Source of the DNA: Hymenobacter roseosalivarius DSM 11622
Lineage (GTDB): Bacteria > Bacteroidota > Bacteroidia > Cytophagales > Hymenobacteraceae
Direction of reading: 5' to 3'
NCBI RefSeq assembly: GCF_900176135.1
Contig: NZ_FWWW01000055.1
Span: forward strand, 1-64,000
DNA: 64,000 nucleotides
This document shows positions 8,899-17,778 of the stretch, piece after piece. The position numbers and the translations under genes are program-made. Each line of letters begins with the position of its first letter. The first letter of the stretch is position 1. Below the pieces are notes generated by a model that had not been told where the DNA came from, did no database searches, and was given only the letters and a program-made list of their open reading frames with translations.

Positions 8899-11013
8899 AT
8901 GAAAAACCTGAATAGTCTGACGCTGGCCGCCGTGGCCGCAGTGAGCCTCGCCTGGGCCGGGTGTAGCTCGTCGAAGACGCCGACTACCTCGGATACCGCT
9001 TCGACCACTTCGCCCGCCACGACTACTACTGAGGTGCCCGTGGTGAAGGGCGTGGGCCTGGACCCGGCTAATATCGATTCGTCGGTGCAGCCCTGCGACA
9101 ACTTCTTTCAGTACGCCTCGGGGACCTGGCTTAAGAACAACCCGATTCCAGCTGCCGAGTCGCGCTGGAGCTCCTGGAACACACTCATCAATCAGAATGA
9201 GGCTGTAATGCGCCAAATTCTGCAGGAGGCTGCCGCCAACACCAGCGCCGCCAAAGGTTCTAACGAACAGAAAGTAGGCTATTTTTACGCCTCGGCCATG
9301 GATTCGGCGGCTATTGAAGCGGTTGGCTTAAAGCCCATTCAGCCCGAGCTGAACCGAATTGCCGCCATCAAGGATCTGAAAGGTCTGCAGGCGGCACTGG
9401 CGCGGCAGCAGATGCTGCGGACCCGCTCCGTATTCGGGGCTGGCGTGGCCCAGGACCGCAAAATCAGCACGCAGTATGCGGTGTATCTGTCGCAGGGCGG
9501 CCTGAGCCTGCCCGACCGCGACTATTATCTGAAAGAAGATGGGCGCTCCAAAACCATCCGCACGGCTTACATGACATATTTGACCAATATGTTTAAGCTG
9601 CTGGGCGATAATGAGGCAACGGCCGCCAGGAACGCTAACACCGTGATGCGTCTGGAAACACGGCTGGCGAAGGCCTCAAAGGACCGCGTAGCGATGCGCG
9701 ACCCGTACGCCAACTACAACAAAATGACGGTGGCCGAGGCCAACAAGCAATTCCCGAACATGAACGTGCCCGGCATGTTGCAGCAGCTAGGCGTGGGTTC
9801 AGCGAAGGAGGTAATCGTAGGGCAGCCTGATTTCCTGAAAGAAGCCAGCACGGCGCTGAAATCGGAGCCGCTGGCCGATTGGAAAACCTATCTGCGCTGG
9901 CACGTAGTATCGTCGGTAGCCGATGCGTTGCCAAAATCATTCAACGATGAGTCATTCCGCTTCACGCAGGTACTGACGGGTGCCAAAGAGCAGCAGCCGC
10001 GCTGGAAGCGCATGCTGCGCTCGACCGACGGTGCGCTGGGCGAAGCATTCGGCCAGCTCTACGTGGATAAGGCTTTCACGCCTGAAACCAAGGAGAAAGC
10101 CCTGGAAATGGTCAGTAACATCCGCGAGGCAATGTCGGAGCATATTCAGCAGCTGGAGTGGATGAGTGCGGCCACCAAGACGGAAGCCCAGAAAAAGCTC
10201 GACGCCTTCGTGGTGAAAATCGGTTACCCCGATAAGTGGAAAGACTACTCGGCGCTGAATATCTCGCGCGAGTCGTTTTTGCAAAATACGCTCAACGCCC
10301 GGATGTGGGATTATAAGTACAATGTGAGCAAGTTTGGCAAGCCCATCGATCGGGGCGAGTGGGGCATGACGCCGCCCACAGTGAATGCGTACTACAACTC
10401 TTCGCTGAACGAGATTGTGTTTCCGGCTGGCATCATGCAACCGCCGTTCTTCGATCCGAAGGCCGACGACGCGGTGAACTACGGCGGCATGGGCGCGGTA
10501 ATCGGTCACGAAATCACGCACGGCTTCGACGACCGGGGCCGCCAGTCCGATGCGGAAGGCAACCTGCGCGACTGGTGGACGAAGGAAGATGCCGAGAAGT
10601 TCACGCAGCGCGCCGACATGGTGGGTGCGCAGTACAGCGCCTTCACGCCCCTCGACTCGGTATTTGTGAACGGCAAACTGACGATGGGCGAAAACCTCGC
10701 TGACTTTGGCGGCCTGAACATTGCCTTTACTGCCCTGCAGAAGCAGCTGAAGAAGAAGTATCCGAACGGAGATGTGCCTAAGTACGACGGCTTTACGCCC
10801 GAGCAGCGCTTCTTCCTGTCGTGGGCTCAAATCTGGCGCACCAACGCCCGGCCGGAGTATCTACGTCAGCAGGTTTTGACCGATTCGCACTCACCCGCGC
10901 AGTACCGCACCAATGGCCCGCTGATGAACATGCCCCAGTTTTACGAGGCATTTGGCTGTAAGGAAGATGCCAAAATGGTACGTGCCCAGAATCAGCGCGC
11001 CCGCATCTGGTAA
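8899..11013 (+). CDS. M13 family zinc metallopeptidase, lipoprotein (first copy)
   Basis: A 704-residue neprilysin/PepO-type endopeptidase. The leader MKNLNSLTLAAVAAVSLAWAGC ends in a lipobox, followed by a Ser/Thr-rich linker, so it should be a periplasmic or surface lipoprotein that digests oligopeptides. The N-terminal M13 domain begins at CDNFFQYASGTWLKNNPIPA. The catalytic domain has VNAYYNSSLNEIVFPAGI, the zinc site GHEITHGFDD (H537, E538, H541) and the third ligand in GENLADFGG (E598, with D602). Family length is normal. The gene 160 bases downstream is a close paralogue, and a strong terminator lies between them, so they are probably separate units. Confidence 0.96.
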   Translation: MKNLNSLTLAAVAAVSLAWAGCSSSKTPTTSDTASTTSPATTTTEVPVVKGVGLDPANIDSSVQPCDNFFQYASGTWLKNNPIPAAESRWSSWNTLINQNEAVMRQILQEAAANTSAAKGSNEQKVGYFYASAMDSAAIEAVGLKPIQPELNRIAAIKDLKGLQAALARQQMLRTRSVFGAGVAQDRKISTQYAVYLSQGGLSLPDRDYYLKEDGRSKTIRTAYMTYLTNMFKLLGDNEATAARNANTVMRLETRLAKASKDRVAMRDPYANYNKMTVAEANKQFPNMNVPGMLQQLGVGSAKEVIVGQPDFLKEASTALKSEPLADWKTYLRWHVVSSVADALPKSFNDESFRFTQVLTGAKEQQPRWKRMLRSTDGALGEAFGQLYVDKAFTPETKEKALEMVSNIREAMSEHIQQLEWMSAATKTEAQKKLDAFVVKIGYPDKWKDYSALNISRESFLQNTLNARMWDYKYNVSKFGKPIDRGEWGMTPPTVNAYYNSSLNEIVFPAGIMQPPFFDPKADDAVNYGGMGAVIGHEITHGFDDRGRQSDAEGNLRDWWTKEDAEKFTQRADMVGAQYSAFTPLDSVFVNGKLTMGENLADFGGLNIAFTALQKQLKKKYPNGDVPKYDGFTPEQRFFLSWAQIWRTNARPEYLRQQVLTDSHSPAQYRTNGPLMNMPQFYEAFGCKEDAKMVRAQNQRARIW

Positions 11014-11039
11014 CAACCGGCTTGGTTTAATTCATGCAT

Positions 11040-11075
11040 AAAAAAGGCCCCCATAACCTCGTGGGGGCCTTTTTT
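11040..11075. terminator. Bidirectional terminator between the two M13 genes
   Basis: AAAAAAGGCCCCC (11040-11052) pairs perfectly with GGGGGCCTTTTTT (11063-11075) around a 10-base loop. It separates the tandem peptidase genes. Confidence 0.85.
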
Positions 11076-11176
11076 ATGCTATCAGACTCTGTGCCTTCCT
11101 TCCACGCTCCAGCTTTTTCTTTATCTTTCTTCACCGAATTATCTATTTCCTCTCTTTTTTGCATTTCCACCCACTT

Positions 11177-13273
11177 ATGAAAAAACAGAAAAGCCTGACC
11201 CTGGCTATGGTAGCCGCGACCGGGCTGGCCATGGCTAGCTGCGCCACCAGTACCCCACCAGCCACCACCGACACCACCGCAACTACAACTACTGCCCCAG
11301 CCGGAGAGGCGATGGTAAAAGGCGTGGGGCTGGATGTAGCTAACCTCGATAAGACGGCTGATCCTTGCCAGGATTTTTTTCAGTACGCCAGCGGCAACTG
11401 GCTGAAAAACAACCCGATTCCCGCCGCTGAGTCGCGCTGGGGCAGCTTCAACGAGCTAGCCGATAAGAACAACGCCGTGATGCGGCAAATTCTGGATGAG
11501 GCCGCCGCCAACACCAGCGCCGTCAAAGGTTCTAACGAACAGAAAGTAGGCGACTACTACTACACGGCTATGGACTCTATGGCCATTGAAAAGGCCGGAA
11601 TTACCCCTCTGAAGCCGGAACTGGACCGCATTGCGGCCGTGAAGGACCTGAAGGGTTTGCAAGCATTACTGGCACGCCATCAGATGCTGCGCACTGGCGC
11701 CTTCTTCGGCGCTTACGTGGGGCAGGATGACAAGATCAGCACCCAGTATGCTGTCAGTCTGTACCAAGGCGGCCTGAGCTTACCCGACCGCGACTACTAC
11801 CTGAAGGACGACGCTCGTTCCAAAGCCATCCGCACGGCTTACCAGACGTATTTGACCAATACGTTCAAGCTGGCCGGTGACAATGAGGCCGCCGCCGCCA
11901 AAAACGCGGCGACGGTCATGCGCATTGAGACGCGCCTCGCCAAAGCCAGCAAAGCCCGTGTGGAGCTGCGCGACCCGTATGCTAACTACAACAAAATGAC
12001 GGTGGCCGAAGCCGGTAAGCAATTCCCAAACCTGGGTTTGCCTACGCTGTTGGCTACCAGCAAGTTGGGTGCCGCCAAGGAAGTAATTGTAGGGCAGCCT
12101 ACTTTCTTCAAAGAAGCCAGCACCCTGATGAAGGATTCGCCGCTGGCCGACCTGAAAACCTACATGCGCTGGCATTTCGTGACTTCCATGACCTCGGCGC
12201 TGCCCAAGTCGTTCGTAGCTGAGTCGTTCCGCTTCAACCAGGTGCTCAGTGGTGCCAAGCAGCAGCAGCCGCGCTGGAAGCGGATGTTGCGCGCTACCGA
12301 CGGCGCGTTGGGCGAAGCGTTCGGCCAGCTCTACGTGGACAAGGCTTTCACGCCCGAAGCCAAGGCCAAGGCGCTGGAAATGGTAAATAACCTGCGGGCC
12401 GCTTTCTCGGAGCACATTCAGAAGAACACCTGGATGAGCGCCACTACCAAGGCCGAAGCGCAGAAAAAGCTGGACGCCTTCACGGTGAAAATTGGCTATC
12501 CGGATCAGTGGAAGGACTATTCAGCCCTGACCATCAGCCGCGATTCGTACGCCCAGAACGTGATTAATACCCGCATCTGGGGCTTCAATGACAACGTGGG
12601 CAAGTTCGGGAAGCCCATCGACCGCAAAGAGTGGGGCATGACGCCGCCCACGGTGAATGCGTACTACAATCCGTCGATGAATGAGATTGTATTCCCGGCT
12701 GGCATCATGCAACCGCCGTTCTTCGATCCGAAGGCGGATGACGCCGTGAACTATGGTGGTATGGGCGCCGTAATTGGCCACGAGCTAACTCACGGCTTCG
12801 ACGACCAAGGGCGGCAGTACGACGCCGAGGGCAACCTGCGCGATTGGTGGACGAAGGAAGATGCCGAGAAGTTTGAAGCCCGCGCGGCCATCGTAGGCGC
12901 GCAGTACAACGCTTTCTCGCCCCTCGACTCGGTATTTGTGAACGGCAAGCTGACCATGGGCGAAAACCTCGCCGACCTCGGCGGCCTGAGCATTGCCTAC
13001 ACCGCTTTGCAGAAGCAGCTGGAAGGCAAGCCTAAAACCAAAATCGACGACCTGACGCCGGAGCAGCGTTTCTTCCTGGCGTGGGCCCAGATCTGGCGTA
13101 CTAATGCCCGCCCCGAATACCTGCGTCAGCAGGTGATGACCGATCCGCACTCGCCGGCGCAGTTCCGTACCAATGGTCCGCTCCAGAATATGCCACAGTT
13201 CTTCGAAGCCTTCGGCTGCAAGGACGACGCGAAAATGGTGCGTGCTGAAACCAAGCGCGCCATTATCTGGTAA
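11177..13273 (+). CDS. M13 family zinc metallopeptidase, lipoprotein (second copy)
   Basis: A 698-residue paralogue of the preceding gene, nearly identical over long stretches of the catalytic domain (for example MTPPTVNAYYNPSMNEIVFP and NPIPAAESRWGS). The start is at the ATG giving MKKQKSLTLAMVAATGLAMASC, a lipobox signal; six residues of a longer frame are discarded. Zinc ligands are in GHELTHGFDDQGR (H535, H539) and GENLADLGG (E596). The two copies differ most in the Thr-rich linker after the lipid anchor and in some N-terminal-domain loops. This looks like a recent tandem duplication followed by divergence, perhaps in peptide preference. Confidence 0.96.
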   Translation: MKKQKSLTLAMVAATGLAMASCATSTPPATTDTTATTTTAPAGEAMVKGVGLDVANLDKTADPCQDFFQYASGNWLKNNPIPAAESRWGSFNELADKNNAVMRQILDEAAANTSAVKGSNEQKVGDYYYTAMDSMAIEKAGITPLKPELDRIAAVKDLKGLQALLARHQMLRTGAFFGAYVGQDDKISTQYAVSLYQGGLSLPDRDYYLKDDARSKAIRTAYQTYLTNTFKLAGDNEAAAAKNAATVMRIETRLAKASKARVELRDPYANYNKMTVAEAGKQFPNLGLPTLLATSKLGAAKEVIVGQPTFFKEASTLMKDSPLADLKTYMRWHFVTSMTSALPKSFVAESFRFNQVLSGAKQQQPRWKRMLRATDGALGEAFGQLYVDKAFTPEAKAKALEMVNNLRAAFSEHIQKNTWMSATTKAEAQKKLDAFTVKIGYPDQWKDYSALTISRDSYAQNVINTRIWGFNDNVGKFGKPIDRKEWGMTPPTVNAYYNPSMNEIVFPAGIMQPPFFDPKADDAVNYGGMGAVIGHELTHGFDDQGRQYDAEGNLRDWWTKEDAEKFEARAAIVGAQYNAFSPLDSVFVNGKLTMGENLADLGGLSIAYTALQKQLEGKPKTKIDDLTPEQRFFLAWAQIWRTNARPEYLRQQVMTDPHSPAQFRTNGPLQNMPQFFEAFGCKDDAKMVRAETKRAIIW

Positions 13274-13297
13274 AGCATTTGGCTTCCGAAGTACACC

Positions 13298-13334
13298 AAA
13301 AAGGCGGCCCGCACTACGCGAGCTGCCTTTTTTT
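13298..13334 (+). terminator. Probable terminator after the second M13 gene
   Basis: AAAAAGGCGGC and GCTGCCTTTTTTT form an imperfect stem (one G-T) around a loop of about 13 bases, with seven T. It fits the end of the M13 gene 25 bases upstream. Confidence 0.6.
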
Positions 13335-13409
13335 GCTAGCATAAGCGAGCCATAGTAGACCTCATAATAAGTAGAGGCTGTTATTAAAAATCGCCCCCCC
13401 CAGAAGCTT

Positions 13410-13805
13410 ATGAAAAACCAATTGTTGTCGCGGCTACGGTATTTTTTGTCTGGTATAGTCTTCTTGCTTGTACTACTGGCCGGCTGTCAGAGTGCAGAAG
13501 AAAAGCTACAGGATCATCTTGCTAATCCGAAAACCGGTGATGTGTATGTGGTGAGCTACCAGCCCGCGGGCAGTACCAAGCCTAGTTATTTCTATTACCA
13601 GCTCGTCCGCTTCACCACCGATAGCGCCCATTTTCACCCTGCCCGCCGTGAAGTGCCTGCTGCGGATATAAGCCTGGAAAAGGAGCCGGATTTATTCAAT
13701 CCTGATGCTATCAAAAGCTTCTCGCGCCAGGAGCTGCGGGAGTTTACCCAGGCCCAGCAAGGCGACGCCTATAAGATTCTGCTCACCACTATTCGCCGTG
13801 AGTAG
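13410..13805 (+). CDS. Small lipoprotein of unknown function
   Basis: A 131-residue protein with signal MKNQLLSRLRYFLSGIVFLLVLLAGC; the Cys after LLAG is a lipidation site. The mature part is polar, with alternating strands (GDVYVVSYQ, YFYYQLVRFT) and a charged C-terminal helix (SFSRQELREFTQAQQG). I do not recognise the family. It probably sits in the periplasm, attached to the inner or outer membrane. It is separated from the M13 genes by a terminator and followed by a long REP-like palindrome, so it is likely a single-gene unit. Confidence 0.8.
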   Translation: MKNQLLSRLRYFLSGIVFLLVLLAGCQSAEEKLQDHLANPKTGDVYVVSYQPAGSTKPSYFYYQLVRFTTDSAHFHPARREVPAADISLEKEPDLFNPDAIKSFSRQELREFTQAQQGDAYKILLTTIRRE

Positions 13806-13840
13806 ATAAATCAGAGCATCAAAAAAAGTCAAAATAGCCA

Positions 13841-14054
13841 GTCATGCAGAGCGGAGCGAAGCATCTCGCGTGCTGATGCTGCTGTACAATAGGCGGTCAT
13901 GCTGAGAAACCGAAGCATCTCTCCCGCTTCGGTTGATTAGTAATCAGTAGAGATACTTCGACAAGCGGACGCTAAATCAAGCATGGCCGGCTGCTTTAGT
14001 TCGGTTACCACTCCAACGACTGCACGCAAGGTACTTCGCTCCGCTCTGCATGAC
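13841..14054. repeat. Composite REP-like palindrome, family GTCATGCAGAGCG
   Basis: The outer arms GTCATGCAGAGCGGAGCGAAG (13841-13861) and its reverse complement (14034-14054) match perfectly. Inside is a second partial unit (GGTCATGCTGAG...CGAAGCATCTCTCCCGC). The motif GTCATGC(A/T)GAG...GAAGCATCTC is shared with the elements near 4.2 and 17.7 kb. It fills most of the gap between convergent genes. Confidence 0.85.
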
Positions 14055-14090
14055 CGGCTGGAGTTAGGATGCTGGGGTCATGGTTCTATT

Positions 14091-14876
14091 TTACTTCTCT
14101 GCTACTTCCGCTTTGATGGGTACGTCTTTTAGCGGCCATTTATAAGGATCAACGGGTTCAGCGGCTATTTTATCAATTACTTCTAAGCCTTCTATCACCT
14201 CTCCAAACACCGTGTATTTGCCGTCCAGAGCGGGTACGCCGCCCACGCTGGCATACGCGCGAACCTGCTCGGGGGTGAGGGGCCGGCCGGCCATCTGGCG
14301 CGATTGATCGGGAGTAAGCTTTTCGCCTTGCACGAAGTAGAAGTCAGTAGAGGAGGAGCGGCGGTCGGGGTTCTGATCGTCGTCGTAGCGGGCCATGCCC
14401 AAGGCGCCGCGCTTATGAAAACGCTGGGGCCGGAACTCCGGGGGCAAACGGTAGCGGGCAATCCGAACAGTACGATTTTCGCCCCGTCCGCCCTGAATTG
14501 CAAACCCCTTTACCACGCGGTTGAACACGGTTTCATCGAACACGCCCCGGCGCGCCAACAACAGAAAGTTGGCTTTGTGGATGGGCGTATCATCGTAAAG
14601 GCGCACGCGCATATTGCCGTGGCGGGTACGGATAATCACCTCATCGGCGGGGTATTGCTGGAGGTAAGGAGTGAGCAAGGCAGCCACGTTGCTGTCGGCC
14701 AAGGCCGTGAGGTCGGGGCCGGGAGTGGTGAGTGCGGCGGGCGCTTCGGGCTCGGTGGGGGGCTTTTTTTCGGCTTGGCCGCAGGCCGTCAGTAGTCCGA
14801 TGGTTAGCCAGCAAAATAGCGCCGCAAATCGATTGGCTGGGGGGCAAATTTGAGGGGTAGTAAAGGAAAAACGCAT
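14091..14876 (-). CDS. Cyclophilin-type peptidyl-prolyl isomerase, lipoprotein
   Basis: A 261-residue protein that should speed proline cis-trans isomerisation during folding of exported proteins. The start is at the ATG giving MRFSFTTPQICPPANRF, which leads into a lipoprotein signal ending LLTACG; an ATG 18 bases further out and a GTG beyond it are alternatives. After a linker of about 40 residues, the cyclophilin fold runs from VIIRTRHGNMRVRLYDDTPIH through NFLLLARRGVFDETVFNRV, FAIQGG, GALGMARYDD, TDFYFVQ and FGEVIEGLEVIDKIA. The core Phe, Gln and Gly motifs of the active site are present. An insertion with EKLTPDQSRQMAGRPLTPEQ is typical of bacterial periplasmic members. A single gene. Confidence 0.92.
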   Translation of the reverse strand: MRFSFTTPQICPPANRFAALFCWLTIGLLTACGQAEKKPPTEPEAPAALTTPGPDLTALADSNVAALLTPYLQQYPADEVIIRTRHGNMRVRLYDDTPIHKANFLLLARRGVFDETVFNRVVKGFAIQGGRGENRTVRIARYRLPPEFRPQRFHKRGALGMARYDDDQNPDRRSSSTDFYFVQGEKLTPDQSRQMAGRPLTPEQVRAYASVGGVPALDGKYTVFGEVIEGLEVIDKIAAEPVDPYKWPLKDVPIKAEVAEK

Positions 14877-14940
14877 AAGACCGGATAGATACATGGGTCG
14901 GCTCCTGTCCACCGTCCGTTAGATGAAACCTAAAGCTAAA

Positions 14941-15050
14941 GATGTAGCGCGGAAATCAGTTCCGCGTCGAGCAACGCAAGAAACAACGCGGTGGCGCGGT
15001 ACCGAATTATCGCCTATGGCTCGACGCGGAACTGATTTGCGCACTACATC
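14941..15050. repeat. REP-like palindrome, family GATGTAGCGCGGAA
   Basis: Arms of 31 bases (14941-14971 and 15020-15050) agree at 29 positions; the arm core is AATCAGTTCCGCGTCGAG. The centre is 48 bases. It lies between the cyclophilin gene promoter and the catalase terminator. It is unrelated in sequence to the other repeat families here. Confidence 0.8.
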
Positions 15051-15055
15051 TCACT

Positions 15056-15095
15056 ATAAAAAAGGGTGTTGCCCTCCCGGAAGAAGGCAACACCC
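15056..15095 (-). terminator. Terminator of the manganese catalase gene
   Basis: GGGTGTTGCC (15064-15073) pairs with GGCAACACCC (15086-15095); the adjoining A-run on the plus strand gives a six-T tail on the minus strand. It is placed 33 bases after the catalase stop. Confidence 0.8.
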
Positions 15096-15127
15096 AAATC
15101 TAAGTAGCTGGCGCTAAATGCGGGCTA

Positions 15128-16033
15128 CTACATTTTCATCCCCATTTTCTTGGCGATGTCCTTGAACATATCGGGGTCGTAGTCGTCGGCGCCGGGCGAG
15201 TTGAGCTGGGGCTCTTCTTCCAACTTCGGATACGGCACACCTTGGAAACCACCCTGAATTACCTCCAGCGGCTGACCATCCTCGGGGTGATTACCAGTCC
15301 AGATAATACCAGCCTGCTTATAATCGTCGGGGCTGAAGGTATAGAGCTTGAGGTGGAGCTTCTGCTGATCCTGTAGCTTTTTGGCTTCGGGGAAAGCGTC
15401 GTTGCTGAGCTCGGGCACGGGCACCAGCTTGGTTACTTCCACGCCGGTCAGCTTTTCAAGGGCTTTCGCATAAGCCACTACGTGCAGACCACCACGCACT
15501 AGCAGGTAGCCAATCATGGTGCGGGCGCAAGGGTCCGATACCATTTCGTACACTCGCATTTTGTTGGCGCGGGCACCACACTCCAAGAAGAAGTTATGCA
15601 GCAAATCCAGCTTCAGGTTGCCGCTGCTGAACACGTTGGCTCCCGTCCAGGGGTTGCCCATGGAGTCGACGGGCAGGGCTGTTTGGCCGCTGGCGATGAA
15701 ATGATACGTGTTGCGGGCGTCGGTGGCGTCTTTGAGTGGCGCGGGCACCGGATCTTTACCGCGAACCGTGGTGCCGGTTAGGAGCAGATTTATAGCGTAA
15801 GATACGGCCTCGATGTGGCTATACTCTTCGGCCGCAATTGAGCAGGTGAGGTCGTAGAAGGGGCGGAGCCGGTCGCGGCCCCGGAAGTTGAACGACTGAA
15901 ACGTGTAGTTCATCAGGGTCGACATCTCCCCGAATTTGCCCCCCAGCAGCTCCTGCACGGCGGCGGCATCGTTGGGCGAAGGATTCTTGGGCTTTGGCAA
16001 CTCAACGGCCAGCCGATCATAGCGTAAGATCAT
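15128..16033 (-). CDS. Manganese catalase
   Basis: A 301-residue dimanganese catalase, which breaks down hydrogen peroxide without haem. The start is at the ATG giving MILRYDRLAVELPKPKNP; the longer frame adds 20 residues with no counterpart. The four-helix ferritin-like core supplies all five metal ligands: E36 in GGKFGEMST, E70 and H73 in AAEEYSHIEA, E151 in FFLECGARA, and H184 in GGLHVVAYA. The spacing fits the Lactobacillus plantarum enzyme. The C-terminal tail, rich in Pro, Gly and Asp and ending KDIAKKMGMKM, is the usual subunit-embracing extension. It is cytoplasmic, since there is no signal peptide, and is transcribed alone with its own terminator. Confidence 0.95.
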   Translation of the reverse strand: MILRYDRLAVELPKPKNPSPNDAAAVQELLGGKFGEMSTLMNYTFQSFNFRGRDRLRPFYDLTCSIAAEEYSHIEAVSYAINLLLTGTTVRGKDPVPAPLKDATDARNTYHFIASGQTALPVDSMGNPWTGANVFSSGNLKLDLLHNFFLECGARANKMRVYEMVSDPCARTMIGYLLVRGGLHVVAYAKALEKLTGVEVTKLVPVPELSNDAFPEAKKLQDQQKLHLKLYTFSPDDYKQAGIIWTGNHPEDGQPLEVIQGGFQGVPYPKLEEEPQLNSPGADDYDPDMFKDIAKKMGMKM

Positions 16034-16356
16034 AGCGGTAGTGTGGTGAAAGATGGAGTGAAGTGAAAGAATAGTGTACCCCGCCCAGCCCAAAAGCCCG
16101 ACAAAGCCTACTTAACCTTACGGCTCAGTCTGTCCTTAGTTCCTTATAAACAATTGAAGCTCAACTATATGAAAATGAATTTCTTGGTGCTAACCAGCTG
16201 ACTTTAACAGTATTCAAGTAATTACTGCCCGTATTTTGATCGTAGAAATTAACTTCGCTTACCAAATTGGGCTAAAAAAACTTCCCCCAACAACCCGCTT
16301 TAAGAGGCCATTGAGGGAAGTAGAATTACCTAATAAAAGTAGCAATGGGGGCAATT
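16034..16356. other. Intergenic region between the nuclease and catalase genes
   Basis: A gap of 323 bases between two leftward genes. The 16274-16322 part is the nuclease terminator; the rest should hold the catalase promoter, but I see no clear TAnnTTTG box and no coding frame. Confidence 0.5.
16274..16322 (-). terminator. Probable terminator of the S1/P1 nuclease gene
   Basis: Read on the minus strand, ACTTCCCTCAA pairs imperfectly with TTGTTGGGGGAAGT across a loop of about 20 bases and is followed by seven T. Confidence 0.6.
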
Positions 16357-17553
16357 TTACCAGCCGTCGTCCGCTTTTTTGGCTTTGGCTTTGGCTTTTT
16401 GCTTCGCATTGCCGGCCTCTGTTTTTACTTTGGTCTTTACTTTTTTGGGAGCAACGGGCATAGAGGCTGGCTCCGGGGCCGGCACGACGGTAGGAGCCGG
16501 GGCAGCTTCAGCGGGTGCTGTCGTAGGCGTTTGGTCAGCAGAGTTAATTTCGTCGGCGCGCTCTACCGTCTTTTCCTTTTGCATGGCCAGCAGCATATTC
16601 TGCGGCACCAGCTCGTTCTTGTCCCAAAGCTTTAGCTCGGCGGCAAGCCTGGCTTTCTCCTCCTTGCCGGGCTTGCGGCTCATGAGCGCGTTGAGGTCGG
16701 GGCGGCCGGCATCCTGCCAGGCGGTGAGCCACATGGAGGCTACGGCCGTCGGGGCTTGCTTAAGCCGATACGCTACCATGCCGCCTACTTTGTCGTGGTA
16801 AGCATCAGCGAAGGCATCGGAGTAGGAGCGGCGTGTTTTGCCGTAACGGTGCGAGAAAGTGTATTTGGTTTCGGGGGTGAAGTTGCGGGTTACGACTTCT
16901 TCCAGATCGAATGTGGCCCCCAGAAAGCCATATGACTCCTGCACCACCGCCCAGATGGCCGCCTGTGGGTCCTTGATGTATTTAGCGGGCTTGCTATCCA
17001 GCTTGTACTTGGCAATGTGGCGCTCCGGCAGCTTCGATTCCCAGAGGCTGTGCATGCCCGTCTGGCCGCTGAGTTGGCCGTCATAGTTCACGGTAGTGTG
17101 CAGGGGCACATGGGCGTCGGCAATGTAGTGGCAAAGGTCGGCGGAGAGGGCGATGATGGCGGTAGTGTCGCGCTGGCGAAAAGCCTCCGTCAGCTTCTCC
17201 TTTACCTCCAGTACCGTCCACGGCACCGTGCCGTACTTGCGCAGGGTGTCGGCGGTATATTTGGCGGTAGCTTCATCCCAGGCCTTGGGCATGGCACCAA
17301 ACGGGTCGTCGCCGAAGTGGTCTATGTCGATGAAGTGGCGCGGGGCCTCGGCCGGGTCGGCTTCGCGGCGCTCATCGGGTGCCACCGACTTCTTTACTAT
17401 TTCATCCAGGTGGCGAAAGTAGAAGGCCTGCATGGTTTTGGGCAAAGCATACACGGCTACCTGAGCAATGGTTTTGTGGGCAAAAAAGCCCCAGCCATTG
17501 GATAACACCGGCAACACCAGCACCAGCGTAAGCGTGATAAAGAGTTTTTTCAT
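16357..17553 (-). CDS. Secreted S1/P1-type nuclease with a Lys/Ala/Pro-rich tail
   Basis: A 398-residue member of the zinc-dependent phospholipase C / S1-P1 nuclease fold, expected to cut single-stranded nucleic acid outside the cell. The signal peptide MKKLFITLTLVLVLPVLSNG leaves Trp as the first mature residue (WGFFAHKTIA), as this family needs, because the N-terminal Trp binds zinc. Further ligands are in RHFIDIDHFGDD, ADLCHYIADAHVPLHTT and GMHSLWES. The last 65 residues are unusual: a Pro/Ala segment, then KKVKTKVKTEAGNAKQKAKA, ending KKADDGW. This basic tail could bind DNA or the cell surface. Catalytic class is firm; the natural substrate is not known. Confidence 0.88.
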   Translation of the reverse strand: MKKLFITLTLVLVLPVLSNGWGFFAHKTIAQVAVYALPKTMQAFYFRHLDEIVKKSVAPDERREADPAEAPRHFIDIDHFGDDPFGAMPKAWDEATAKYTADTLRKYGTVPWTVLEVKEKLTEAFRQRDTTAIIALSADLCHYIADAHVPLHTTVNYDGQLSGQTGMHSLWESKLPERHIAKYKLDSKPAKYIKDPQAAIWAVVQESYGFLGATFDLEEVVTRNFTPETKYTFSHRYGKTRRSYSDAFADAYHDKVGGMVAYRLKQAPTAVASMWLTAWQDAGRPDLNALMSRKPGKEEKARLAAELKLWDKNELVPQNMLLAMQKEKTVERADEINSADQTPTTAPAEAAPAPTVVPAPEPASMPVAPKKVKTKVKTEAGNAKQKAKAKAKKADDGW

Positions 17554-17647
17554 AACGGCAGTGAAAAGCCCAAATAGAAGGATGCCGCGAAGTTCGGTAT
17601 TTTTCGGAGTAGCAGATCAAAAAATGGTTAGGTAAAAAAGAACGTCG

Positions 17648-17731
17648 TGCTGAGCAGCGCGAAGCATCTCGCGGGCTGACGGCTGATTGCCATTCTAATT
17701 AAACATGCGAGATGCTTCGCGCTGCTCAGCA
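17648..17731. repeat. REP-like palindrome, family GCGAAGCATCTCGC
   Basis: Perfect 25-bp arms (17648-17672 and 17707-17731) with core TGCTGAGCAGCGCGAAGCAT, separated by 34 bases. It belongs with the elements near 4.2 and 13.9 kb. Its right end runs into the longest frame of the next gene, one reason to start that gene at 17779. Confidence 0.85.
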
Positions 17732-17778
17732 TGACCGCCTTTCGCCTTTGGATAACCTACCTTGTCTCCGCCCTGCCC

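Noticed and set aside
9952..10830. Long antisense frame (292 aa) opposite the first M13 gene
   Set aside because: It mirrors the GC-rich codon pattern of the true gene, has no recognisable protein features, and the sense gene is certain.
14877..14912. Longer N-terminus for the cyclophilin
   Set aside because: The farthest start is GTG and another ATG lies at 14894, but the ATG at 14876 already precedes a complete lipoprotein signal.
17731..17778. Upstream extension of the kinase-like protein
   Set aside because: The extra 16 residues are coded by the end of a REP-like palindrome.
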